Shown piece by piece: positions 9,154-16,984 of a stretch of DNA of 64,000 nucleotides (positions are counted from its first letter, which is position 1; each line of letters begins with the position of its first letter). Under the pieces are notes generated by a model. It ran no database searches. It saw only the letters and a program-made list of their open reading frames with translations, and had not been told where the DNA came from. A program made the translations under genes and the position numbers. The stretch covers positions 62,001 through 126,000 of the forward strand of contig CAJTIU010000013.1 in the NCBI GenBank assembly GCA_910576335.1. The letters run 5' to 3'. The DNA comes from Lachnospiraceae bacterium (lineage in GTDB: Bacteria > Bacillota > Clostridia > Lachnospirales > Lachnospiraceae).

Positions 9154-9591
9154 ATGGAATACAAGTTCTGGAACTGGGAACAGGCGGATGTTCCGGCAAT
9201 TACTGACAAATACAAAGGGATTCATACACCCATAGATTTATATAATGCGCTTTCACAGATCTGGTGCGCGGATACCTGTGCGCCGAGAATGCGGAAAGGC
9301 TGGACAAAGGAAAATAAAACACTGGGGCAGTGCTCTATTACAGCATTTCTTGTGCAGGATATTTTTGGAGGCAAGGTCTTTGGGGTGTTCCGTCCTGACG
9401 GAAATTACCACTGCTATAATGTGATTGGAAACTGCAGATTTGATCTGACCAGCGAACAGTTTGGAGATGAAGTTCTCATTTACGAAGGGAACCCGGAGCA
9501 GTTTCGAGATGTACATTTTGCAAAAGAGGAGAAACGTCTTAGATACGAATATTTAAAGAAGAGGCTGGGAGAGTACTGCCACGCACAGTAA
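9154..9591 (+). CDS. Conserved hypothetical protein, YunG-like
   Basis: 145 residues from ATG 9154, with GAGGGAAG immediately upstream; an in-frame start at 9079 would add an unremarkable extension. The sequence has SQIWCADTCAPRMR, LGQCSITAFLVQDIFGG and FDLTSEQFG, reminiscent of the small YunG-type hypothetical proteins. The CS pair in GQCSITA and a downstream HCYN suggest a compact papain-like Cys/His fold, but no catalytic function is established. It follows the frameshifted iron-sulfur gene and precedes a cluster of miniature elements. Confidence 0.6.
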   Translation: MEYKFWNWEQADVPAITDKYKGIHTPIDLYNALSQIWCADTCAPRMRKGWTKENKTLGQCSITAFLVQDIFGGKVFGVFRPDGNYHCYNVIGNCRFDLTSEQFGDEVLIYEGNPEQFRDVHFAKEEKRLRYEYLKKRLGEYCHAQ

Positions 9592-9643
9592 TTTTCTTAT
9601 CTGCAACCGTAGAAAATGCGGAAAATCCGTACGCGAAGCTATA

Positions 9644-9809
9644 CTAGTACTCCATCCAGCTAGAAATTGAACTCTTGAACTGCCTGGTCCGCACCATTGT
9701 GTCGTTAAAAGTTCTACCCGATGCGCCCGCATCGCCGTCGAATTTTTGTCTGGCACTGGCACGAACCAAACAGCTCATTAGTTCAAGTTCTAGCCGGATG
9801 GAGTACTAG
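9644..9809. mobile_element. Miniature element family B, complete copy
   Basis: Terminal repeats TACTCCATCCAGCTAGAA (9648-9665) and its near-perfect reverse complement (9788-9805) differ at one base, and CTAG flanks both ends. It is internally matched by the partial copy at 7464-7544. Its right CTAG is also the left CTAG of the neighbouring family A element, showing that one element used the other's end as target. Confidence 0.75.
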
Positions 9810-9971
9810 AGTGTGTTTGAAAATTCATTCATACCATCTGCACGCCCCGCTTTGCGGATAATTTGCCCGGCATTCAGTCAGCGTAGCCTGCTACGTCTCC
9901 TTCATTTGGGATAAATTCCTCACAAAGTGTGGCGCACAGTTGACATAAAGCAATTTTCAAACACGCTCTAG
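9806..9971. mobile_element. Miniature inverted-repeat element family A, copy 2
   Basis: Same 166-bp length and arrangement as copy 1 at 7545-7710, with one change in the left terminal repeat (AGTGTGTTT for AGCGTGTTT). Both outer CTAG tetranucleotides are kept. Confidence 0.8.
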
Positions 9972-10127
9972 TACAACCTTGCGTAATTAACAGTGAATTC
10001 TGCACCGGCTATTTCCGCCAGTACTGCGTTTTCATCAATTGATGATGCACCGCATCGCCTCATTCCTCCGCCTTGTCCTGACAGAAATATCAGGCACATT
10101 ATTCACTGTTAATTATACAAGGCTGTA
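9972..10127. mobile_element. Miniature inverted-repeat element family C
   Basis: Left end TACAACCTTGCGTAATTAAC and right end TTAATTATACAAGGCTGTA are 27-bp inverted repeats with three mismatches. It starts directly after the CTAG of the family A element. A decayed family-B-like stretch (TGCTCTATCTGGATGGAGCA) follows to about 10155. No gene is present from 9592 to 10208. Confidence 0.65.
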
Positions 10128-10208
10128 CTCGTGCTCTATCTGGATGGAGCATTAGTATAACCCAATTTAAATAACCTTACGTTTCGCTGGTCTGCCTCTT
10201 CTCCATTT

Positions 10209-11126
10209 TTATACTTCACAAAGCTGTTTCAGGGTTTCATCAGCCCAGATAACTCTATTCCTGCCATTATTTTTTGCATCGTACAGCATGGCATCCGCTG
10301 TCTTTAAGTAAAAGTCATATGAGCTTCCTTCATTGGGAATTACAGTTACACCCCCGATACTGACTGTAACCCATTCAGATACCGGAGAATTGTGCTGGAT
10401 GCAAAGAGCCTCTACGGATTTCCGGACCTTTTTCATATGTTCAAAAACTTTGCCTGAAGTGTCACCTAAAAGGCATGCAACAAATTCTTCTCCTCCATAA
10501 CGTGCAACAAAATCCGTGTTCCGGTTTAAAGAAGAAGATAAAGTTTTGGCTACGGCGGCAAGAACCTTATCGCCAGCCGGATGACCGAATGTATCGTTAT
10601 ATGCTTTAAAACAGTCAATGTCAATCATACAGACGGAAAATGGAACCTTAAGGCGTACAGCATCAAGCCATCTTAGCTTACTGTAATGATCATACTGCCG
10701 CCTGTTGGCAATTCCGGTCAGCTGGTCGGTCTTGGACTGTTTTTCCACTTGCTTCCGGTAATTATAAAGTCTGATATGCGTATTGACTCTTGCCTTCACA
10801 ATCAAAGGGTTAAAAGGCTTCACAATATAATCAACCGCACCTAATATAAGCCCCTGATATTCATTCTGCACATCAGAAAGGCTTGTGATCAGAATGACCG
10901 GAATTCCACGGGTAATGATCTCCTCCTGTAATTTTTCCAAAAGTGTGAACCCATCCATCCCTGGCATGACTACGTCCAACAGGATTAGGGAGTAGTCCTC
11001 AGTTCGGGCATGGCAGAGTCCTATTTCTGCTGTGAGAGCAACGGTAATGCTGTATTCTTCATCTAGAATTTCCTTTAAACGTGTTGCCTGTAAGAGGCTG
11101 TCATCAACAATTAAAATCTTATCCAT
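10209..11126 (-). CDS. Response regulator with GGDEF domain (diguanylate cyclase)
   Basis: 305 residues: an N-terminal receiver domain (KILIVDDS, phospho-acceptor Asp in LILLDVVMPGMDG, Lys in DYIVKPF) followed by a GGDEF domain from about residue 135. The active site reads RYGGEEF, the enzymatically competent GG(D/E)EF form, so it should make cyclic di-GMP. PleD/WspR-like architecture implies phosphorylation-controlled activity, but no sensor kinase is adjacent. The gene stands alone, with gene-poor DNA on both sides. Confidence 0.9.
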   Translation of the reverse strand: MDKILIVDDSLLQATRLKEILDEEYSITVALTAEIGLCHARTEDYSLILLDVVMPGMDGFTLLEKLQEEIITRGIPVILITSLSDVQNEYQGLILGAVDYIVKPFNPLIVKARVNTHIRLYNYRKQVEKQSKTDQLTGIANRRQYDHYSKLRWLDAVRLKVPFSVCMIDIDCFKAYNDTFGHPAGDKVLAAVAKTLSSSLNRNTDFVARYGGEEFVACLLGDTSGKVFEHMKKVRKSVEALCIQHNSPVSEWVTVSIGGVTVIPNEGSSYDFYLKTADAMLYDAKNNGRNRVIWADETLKQLCEV

Positions 11127-11480
11127 AACTTTTAATTCCTTTTATTCCCATGAAGCATAAAGCCGGGAAACCATATTTGTATGGATATCCGGCAATTGCT
11201 GCAGAGTATCTCTTTCTATCATATATTCATTATTCAGGAGAAATATAAACTCTCTATTTTAATTATCTCAAAAATAAAAATTATGTCAACATTTTTTTCC
11301 AATTTTGGCAAGAATAAGTTCAGGCGCAGTAAACGTGATTCAGGAGTGAGGGGCGATTTTAAATATTGCCCGAATTGCTGCTACGAGCGGACTCCAGGAC
11401 TGTAAATAGTAATCATCCTGTGTTACTAATCACAGGTCAGTAATGCGCTGAATTGCGCATTCCGTGTTATTGTTCATACA

Positions 11481-11505
11481 GGACTTTGCATTTACTGCAA
11501 AGTCC
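11481..11505. repeat. Dispersed hairpin repeat, copy 2, within a repeat-rich intergenic region
   Basis: GGACTTTGCA, loop TTTAC, TGCAAAGTCC, preceded by TATTGTTCATACA as in copy 1. The surrounding 11127-11766 has no gene. It holds two RTGATTCAGGWGTGAG repeats (about 11337 and 11514), a hairpin around CATTCGCGAAGCGAAT, and a TACTGT/ACAGTA inverted repeat at 11573-11597. Confidence 0.6.
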
Positions 11506-11638
11506 GTAAGAAAATGATTCAGGTGTGAGCAAATCCCATTCGCGAAGCGAATTTTAAATGGATTTGCGAATGTTACTGTGAACGGAGTGAACAGTAGCTA
11601 TTCCGTAAGAATGTGATTTAGACATTGGCATAAAACTA

Positions 11639-11668
11639 TGTACAGTCTCTACATCTGTCTGCTATAAT
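11639..11668 (+). promoter_or_regulatory. Candidate promoter of guaA
   Basis: TGTACA, 18 bases, then TATAAT. It lies about 100 bases before the guaA start, whose AAGGAG site is at 11751-11756. No purine riboswitch motif was recognised in the leader. Confidence 0.4.
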
Positions 11669-11766
11669 ATAAATGGAAAGTAACGACCCAACAGACCTGC
11701 CTGTTTATCGGGCAGAACTTCAGAAGGTGATTCAAAAGTGCAAAAAAGAGAAGGAGAATGTTATCT

Positions 11767-13059
11767 ATGAAGCAAGATTTAATTGTAATTCTAGACTTGG
11801 GAAGTACGCAGAACACAGTCATTGCCCGCCAAATCCGCAGCCTCGGCGTATATAGTGAGATTTATCCCCATGATATTACTGCAGAAGAGCTGAAGGTATT
11901 TGACAATGTAAAGGGGATTATTTTAAATGGCGGTGATAACCGTATTGTAAACGGACAGGCAGTGGAAATCAGACCGGAGCTTTATGAGCTTGGATTTCCG
12001 ATGCTCTCTATTGACTATCCCCAGGCGAAATGTGAGGAACAGTTCTGCGGGATTCCAGGGGATGAGGCTTTGAAAAAATTTATCTTCGAGGAATGTAGAG
12101 CGCAGGCAAATTGGAATATGAAAAATTTTATTGAGGACCAGGTGGAATTAATCCGTCAGCAGGTAGGGGACAAAAAGGTGCTGCTGGCGTTATCCGGCGG
12201 CGTGGATTCTTCGGTAGTGGCGGCAATGCTCATTAAGGCAATCGGGAAGCAGCTTGTCTGTGTACATGTAAATCACGGACTGATGCGTAAGAATGAATCG
12301 GAAAGTGTTGTGAAGGTATTCCGGGATGAGCTCCATGCAAATCTGATTTATATTGATGCCTCCGACCGTTTTCTTGGAAAGCTTGAAAATGTGGCAGATC
12401 CGGAAGAGAAACGGAAAATTATTGGCAGCGAGTTCATCCGTGTATTCGAGGAAGAGGCAGGAAAGCTGGAAGGAATTGATTTTCTTGGCCAGGGAACCAT
12501 TTACCCGGATATCATTGAGAGTGGAACGAAGACTGCGAAGATGGTAAAATCACATCATAATGTAGGCGGACTTCCGGATGATCTGAAATTCTAGCTGGTG
12601 GAGCCTTTAAAGCAGCTTTTTAAGGATGAGGTGCGTGCCTGTGGTGTGGAGCTCGGACTTCCGCATGACATGGTGTACCGTCAGCCATTCCCCGGACCGG
12701 GTCTTGGTGTAAGATGCCTTGGTGCAATTACTCGCGACCGGTTGGAAGCAGTCCGTGAGTCTGACGCAATTCTGCGGGAGGAATTTGCGAAGGCAGGCCT
12801 TGATAAAAAAGTATGGCAGTTCTTTACAGTAGTGCCGGATTTTAAGTCTGTTGGCATGAAAAATAATGCCCGGGTGTTTGAGTATATGGTTATTATCCGT
12901 GCGATTAATACGGTGGATGCCATGACAGCGACGGTCGAGAAGTTGGACTGGGAGGTGTTGGAAAGGATAACGGACAGGATATTGTCAGAGGTGAATAATG
13001 TGAACAGAGTGTGCTATGATATGAGTCCAAAGCCACCGGCGACAATAGAGTTCGAATAA
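11767..13059 (+). pseudogene. guaA: GMP synthase with degenerate glutaminase half and internal TAG
   Basis: The frame from ATG 11767 encodes a GMP synthase interrupted by TAG at 12592-12594 and continuing in frame to 13059 with a normal C-terminus (DMSPKPPATIEFE). The ATP-pyrophosphatase loop LALSGGVDSSVV and the dimerisation domain (RQPFPGPGLGVRCLGAI) are well kept. The N-terminal glutaminase domain is short (about 100 residues) and lacks the usual catalytic Cys, His and Glu motifs, so even an intact version would need free ammonia. The TAG replaces a position that is Glu (GAG) in the family (LKF-E-LVEP). Either a nonsense mutation, a sequencing error or read-through is possible. The 3' end is the apparent integration site of the next element. 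Confidence 0.8.
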
Positions 13060-13141
13060 GCAAAAATGCTTAGTGAATCCAGTGTTTATGCGGGTTTGCG
13101 GACTTTGGAAAGGTCTTTTGATAACAAATTGATAACAGTCG
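13057..13141. other. Left attachment-site candidate of element 1
   Basis: In order: TAAGCAAAAATGCTTA (13057-13072, beginning with the guaA stop), CCAGTGTT, and GATAACAAATTGATAAC (13120-13136). The same three motifs recur in the same order and orientation at 23686-23783. This fits a diverged direct repeat at the two ends or paired integrase-binding sites. Confidence 0.5.
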
Positions 13142-13231
13142 TTTGAGTGCGATTATTCTTACTGTCAAGTGGTTTGTTGGTGGGGGAATGATTGAAAAGT
13201 GGTTTGGACGGCTGAAATAAATCCATATTAT

Positions 13232-13278
13232 AACGCCCTTAGCTGTGGGTAGGAATTCATGGCTAAGGGCGTTTTTTT
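13232..13278 (+). terminator. Intrinsic terminator downstream of guaA
   Basis: AACGCCCTTAGC pairs perfectly with GCTAAGGGCGTT (12 bp) and seven T residues follow on the plus strand. It separates guaA transcription from the oppositely oriented repressor gene. Confidence 0.8.
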
Positions 13279-13288
13279 GTCGTGCTTG

Positions 13289-13819
13289 TTAATCAGTTTT
13301 GAGTTTGTCCTTGAACTGTTCAATCAAGGTATCACTCAATTCCTTAGAGGGAACTTTTGCCCAATGCTGCGTGGTGTCAAACTTCGGGTAATTGTACCGC
13401 CACTGGTCGTAATCTTCCCTGCTGATTTCCTCGGCAGAGAGTTTTACAGCCTGTTCCTGCCAAGCGGTAAGCATTTGCAGTAACTCAGCGGCATCCTTAC
13501 TTTTGTCTTTGTTGACTTTCAAACAGACTTCTCCGTCTGTTTCACTGACAATAAGACCGTAAATGTCCTCAAGGGAAAATAAGGTGTGCATAAGCCCGAT
13601 GTAGCTGTCAATGTCGGGTATGTCCAGTGCTTGCGGCGCAACGTCAAGAGCCTGCGCCAGTGCAGCAGTCAAGTCTGCCTTCGGTTTGCGTGAGCCAGTT
13701 TCGTACTGTGCCAGACGGACATCCGCTGATTTTTCGGGAAACCCGACAAGCATACCGAGATATTTTTGTGTCATGCCCCGCATGATGCGGAAAAAATGTA
13801 TTCTTTCGCCAATCGCCAT
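13289..13819 (-). CDS. XRE-family repressor of element 1
   Basis: 176 residues with an N-terminal helix-turn-helix of the Cro/C1 type (GERIHFFRIMRGMTQKYLG, then VRLAQYETGSRKPKADL). The C-terminal half is a family-specific region with no enzymatic motif. It is divergent from the excisionase-integrase operon, with a shared 170-bp promoter region, which is the layout of an immunity-like repressor controlling excision. A homologue occupies the same place in element 2 (23977-24537). Confidence 0.85.
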   Translation of the reverse strand: MAIGERIHFFRIMRGMTQKYLGMLVGFPEKSADVRLAQYETGSRKPKADLTAALAQALDVAPQALDIPDIDSYIGLMHTLFSLEDIYGLIVSETDGEVCLKVNKDKSKDAAELLQMLTAWQEQAVKLSAEEISREDYDQWRYNYPKFDTTQHWAKVPSKELSDTLIEQFKDKLKTD

Positions 13820-13925
13820 AGTGTTTCACTCCTTGTGCTTATGTTTATAAGGAGTATAGCATATATGTTTAGAGAAAGTCAAGCGTAAGTGAAACAAAAA
13901 AGTTTAATATTTTCTTGCAAACCTA

Positions 13926-13974
13926 TTGACAATAGCAGAATTGTTTAGTATTATATATTAAGCAAAAACGCTTA
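13926..13974 (+). promoter_or_regulatory. Promoter and operator-like repeat of the excisionase-integrase operon
   Basis: TTGACA (13926-13931), 17 bases, TATTAT (13949-13954). Immediately after it lies TAAGCAAAAACGCTTA (13959-13974), a 5-bp inverted repeat near the expected transcription start. The same word occurs at both element ends. It could be bound by the excisionase, integrase or repressor. The ribosome site AGGAGAGG follows at 13983. Confidence 0.6.
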
Positions 13975-13993
13975 GATAGAAAGGAGAGGTTGT

Positions 13994-14194
13994 ATGGACA
14001 ACAAATTTATCCGTGTGGACGAGGTGGCGCAGGAACTGTCTGTATCAAAGCCTTACGCTTACAAGCTCATCAAGAAACTGAATGATGAGTTGAAGGAGCA
14101 GGGTTTTATCACGATTGCAGGGAGAGTAAACCGCCAGTATTTCCAAGAAAGGTTTTATGGAGCAGGAGAAAAGCAGGGAAAGGAGATGGAGTAA
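13994..14194 (+). CDS. Excisionase-like winged-helix DNA-binding protein
   Basis: 66 residues: FIRVDEVAQELSVSKPYAYK is a MerR/excisionase-type helix-turn-helix that begins at the N-terminus, and GFITIAGRVNRQYFQERFYG forms the wing. It ends one base before the integrase start, so translation is probably coupled. The family directs tyrosine recombinases toward excision. It is homologous to 24707-24901. Confidence 0.8.
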   Translation: MDNKFIRVDEVAQELSVSKPYAYKLIKKLNDELKEQGFITIAGRVNRQYFQERFYGAGEKQGKEME

Positions 14195-15274
14195 ATGCCA
14201 GTATTTAAGAATGAGGGCAACGGCACATGGTATGTGATGGCTCGTTATGTGAACTGGAAAGGGGAGCGAAAACAGAAGTGCAAGCGTGGGTTTGCCACAA
14301 AGCGTGAAGCGCAGGAGTGGGAGCGGAAATTCCAGTTACAAAATTCCGCTGACCTTGACATGGACTTTGAAGCCTTTACAGAGCTTTATGCGAATGATGT
14401 CAAGAACAGATTGAAAGAAAACACTTGGCTGACAAAGGAGCATATCATTCGGACGAAGATTCTCCCGTATTTTGGAAAGATGAAAATTAGCGGGATTGGC
14501 ACAAAGGAAATCATTGCATGGCAGAATGAGCTGCTTGCCTACCGTGATGAAAAACGCAATCCCTATTCGCAGACTTACTTGAAAACGGTACACAACCAGC
14601 TTTCAGCAATATTTAACCATGCGGTGCGCTATTATGACCTCCGCTCCAACCCTGCGGCAAAGGCGGGGAACATGGGGAGCGAGGAACACAAGGAAATGCT
14701 GTTCTGGACAAAAGAGGAATACAGGAAGTTTGCGGATGAAATGATGGACAAGCCAGTTTCCTATTATGCGTTCCAGATGCTTTACTGGTGCGGAATCCGA
14801 GAGGGAGAATTATTAGCCTTGACCGCCGCTGATTTCAATTTTGATAAGGAAACGGTCACGATTAACAAATCCTATCAACGCCTGCATGGGGAGGATGTGA
14901 TTACTTCTCCGAAAACGAAAAAGAGCAACCGCACAATTAAAATGCCGAAGTTTCTCTGCGAGGAAATGCAGGAGTATATCAGTATGCTGTATGGTTTAAA
15001 GAAAAAAGACCGTATCTTTACAATAACAAAGAGCTATCTCCATCACGAGATGGACAGGGGCGCAAGAGCCGCAGGGGTAAAGCGCATACGGATTCACGAT
15101 TTGCGTCACAGCCACATCAGTCTGTTGATTGACATGGGGTTCTCGGCGGTGGCGATTGCCGACCGTGTGGGGCATGAGAGCATTGAAATCACTTACCGTT
15201 ATGTACACCTGTTTCCGTCAAAGCAGGCAGAAATGGCGGACAGGCTTGATGATTTAGGAAAGGGGGATTTTTGA
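14195..15274 (+). CDS. int: Tyrosine recombinase/integrase of element 1
   Basis: 359 residues, full length for Tn916-type integrases. An N-terminal arm-binding domain (GTWYVMARYVNWKGERKQ), a SAM-like core-binding domain (TYLKTVHNQLSAIFNHA) and a catalytic domain are present. Catalytic residues are seen: first Arg in CGIREGELLAL, HDLRHSHISLL (His-x-x-Arg), GHESIEITYRYVH with the His and nucleophilic Tyr. The start abuts the excisionase stop. It is the only enzyme in element 1 needed for chromosomal integration; the guaA 3' end next door is the expected target. Confidence 0.92.
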   Translation: MPVFKNEGNGTWYVMARYVNWKGERKQKCKRGFATKREAQEWERKFQLQNSADLDMDFEAFTELYANDVKNRLKENTWLTKEHIIRTKILPYFGKMKISGIGTKEIIAWQNELLAYRDEKRNPYSQTYLKTVHNQLSAIFNHAVRYYDLRSNPAAKAGNMGSEEHKEMLFWTKEEYRKFADEMMDKPVSYYAFQMLYWCGIREGELLALTAADFNFDKETVTINKSYQRLHGEDVITSPKTKKSNRTIKMPKFLCEEMQEYISMLYGLKKKDRIFTITKSYLHHEMDRGARAAGVKRIRIHDLRHSHISLLIDMGFSAVAIADRVGHESIEITYRYVHLFPSKQAEMADRLDDLGKGDF

Positions 15275-15275
15275 T

Positions 15276-15611
15276 ATGTCGGCAAAGAATTTAGACAACT
15301 GCAACCGTTGGAGAAATAAGACCGTCGCCTTTCGGGTATCTCGCGAAGAAAGTGAGCGGATTGACAAAGCGGTGCGGCTTTCGGGGCTTACCAAGCAGGA
15401 CTATATCACAAGGCGGCTCTTATGCCAGGACGTGGTTGTGCAGGGCAATCCGAGGGTGTATAAGGCTCTCCGCAATGAGCTTGCCGACGTCCTTGCAGAA
15501 TTGCAGAGGATTGAAGCGGGCGGGGGCGTAAATGAAGAACTGCTTGATACAATCGAATTAATTGGCGTTATCCTCGGCGGTCTGAAAGGAGAAGGTGAAA
15601 ATGACGGATAA
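15276..15611 (+). CDS. MobC-like relaxosome accessory protein
   Basis: 111 residues, beginning one base after the integrase stop. KTVAFRVSREESERIDKAV followed by GLTKQDYITRRLL is the ribbon-helix-helix-like pattern of plasmid mobilisation proteins that bend oriT and help the relaxase. The element 2 counterpart (25967-26302) is also 111 residues and in the same place. Involvement in mobilisation is inferred from family and context. Confidence 0.7.
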   Translation: MSAKNLDNCNRWRNKTVAFRVSREESERIDKAVRLSGLTKQDYITRRLLCQDVVVQGNPRVYKALRNELADVLAELQRIEAGGGVNEELLDTIELIGVILGGLKGEGENDG

Positions 15612-15750
15612 AAAAGAAGTGACTGCTCCTGTTGTATCTGTTGGCGCAGATACGGAGCAGCCAATTCAAAAATGTAGTAGTAATAGTATAACCCTAAAAA
15701 CCGAAAAATTCAATCTTTTCATAGAAAAAGGCGGTGGCTATAATGGCTGA
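15601..15750 (+). CDS. Small hypothetical protein (49 aa)
   Basis: Open frame with ATG 15601 and AGGAGAAGG ending four bases upstream; it overlaps the end of the MobC-like gene and the start of the ATPase gene by a few bases. Translation begins MTDKKEVTAPVVSVGADTEQ. It is polar, with no domain recognised. Tight overlap on both sides supports real, coupled translation. Confidence 0.45.
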   Translation: MTDKKEVTAPVVSVGADTEQPIQKCSSNSITLKTEKFNLFIEKGGGYNG

Positions 15751-16717
15751 GCTTAAAATTTTGAACATGGACGAGATACCTGCAACCGAGGTCGGGTGGC
15801 TTTGGTATCCGTATATTCCTTATGGAAAGATAACCATTGTCCACGGAGACCCCGGCGATGGAAAGACAATGATGATTTTACAGTTAGCTGCTATCTTATC
15901 AAGGGGAGATAAACTGCCTTGTGATGATACGGAGCGTGAGCCGATAAGAATTATTTACCAAACCGCAGAGGATGGACTTGGCGATACAATTAAGCCCCGT
16001 CTGCTTGCAGCCAATGCAGACTGTACGCAAATCAAGGTGATTGACGAGTCGGAAGCCGCGCTTTCAATGCTTGATGAAAGGATTGAACAGGCAATTATTG
16101 AAACGGGCGCAAAGGTAATTATTTTAGACCCCGTACAAGCGTATATCGGCTCTCAAATTGATATGAACAGGGCAAACGAAGTCCGCAATGTTCTTTCGCA
16201 GTTAGGACGGGTAGCAGAAAAATATGGGTGCGCCGTTATCCTTGTCGGGCATTTGAATAAAGTACAGGGTGGCAAAGCAAATTACAGAGGGCTTGGCTCA
16301 ATTGACTTCCAAGCAACGGCACGAAGCGTACTCATTGTCGGCAGGCTCAAGGAAAACAAGGAAGTGCGGGTAGTTGCGCACGAAAAATCTTCCCTTGCGC
16401 CTGAGGGTGAGCCGATTGCTTTTGAACTGAGTAAAGAAACAGGATTTGTGTGGAAAGGTCATTATGATATTTCCATTGATGATTTATTGAATGGCATCAG
16501 CCGTGAAAAGAAATCCGAACAAGCAGAGAAATTAATTATGGATTGCCTGTCTGATGGGAAATACCAACAGCAGCTTATATTAAAGAAAGCACAGAATATC
16601 GGTATCTCAAAAAGAGTGCTTGACGAAGCAAAAAAATCTCTCGGCGTTAAGTCAATAAAGGAAGGCAATGGGTGGTATTGGGAACTTCCCGAAGAAAAAG
16701 GAGTGAGTAACTGTTAA
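15743..16717 (+). CDS. RepA-like AAA ATPase (RecA-fold helicase)
   Basis: 324 residues from ATG 15743 (a GTG at 15734 is also possible). It has Walker A HGDPGDGKTMM (about residue 35), Walker B VIILDPVQAYIG and a C-terminal winged-helix segment. This is the RepA/RSF1010-type hexameric helicase family, often combined with primases in mobilizable elements. It probably unwinds the element's origin for replication during transfer or for stability. There is no primase gene in this element, in contrast to element 2. Confidence 0.8.
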   Translation: MAELKILNMDEIPATEVGWLWYPYIPYGKITIVHGDPGDGKTMMILQLAAILSRGDKLPCDDTEREPIRIIYQTAEDGLGDTIKPRLLAANADCTQIKVIDESEAALSMLDERIEQAIIETGAKVIILDPVQAYIGSQIDMNRANEVRNVLSQLGRVAEKYGCAVILVGHLNKVQGGKANYRGLGSIDFQATARSVLIVGRLKENKEVRVVAHEKSSLAPEGEPIAFELSKETGFVWKGHYDISIDDLLNGISREKKSEQAEKLIMDCLSDGKYQQQLILKKAQNIGISKRVLDEAKKSLGVKSIKEGNGWYWELPEEKGVSNC

Positions 16718-16839
16718 GGTTGCAACATTGCATATGTTTAGGACAAGTGCAATCTTGCAATGTTCTTTTTCGGTTGGGAACGGACAATATTAAAGTTTTT
16801 GCGGGGTGCAGGGGGCTTTTTACAAAAAGCCGCCCTCGC

Positions 16840-16928
16840 CCCTCGGAGAGCGCAAAACCTGCTTGCAGGTTGCATTTTTGTTGGCACAGCCGACAAAAGT
16901 GCTTTTGCGTTACTTTCGGGAAAGTAAC
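16840..16928. other. Candidate oriT of element 1
   Basis: CCCTCGGAGAGCGC (16840-16853), a hairpin region pairing CGCAAAA with TTTTGCG, then GTTACTTTCGGGAAAGTAAC (16909-16928). The same start block and the same kind of terminal GTTACTTT/AAAGTAAC hairpin lie upstream of the second relaxase at 30117-30188. The position directly before a MobV gene is usual for an origin of transfer. The gap 16718-16984 has no other feature. Confidence 0.6.
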
Positions 16929-16984
16929 AAAGCCTACCAGCCGAAAAGAAAGGGTGTGATTTTATAAGACGGACAATTAGCGCA

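Noticed and set aside
11673-11855. Open frame starting MESNDPTDLPVYRAELQ before guaA
   Set aside because: It overlaps guaA in another frame and has no ribosome site or recognisable family; a leader peptide is possible but unsupported.
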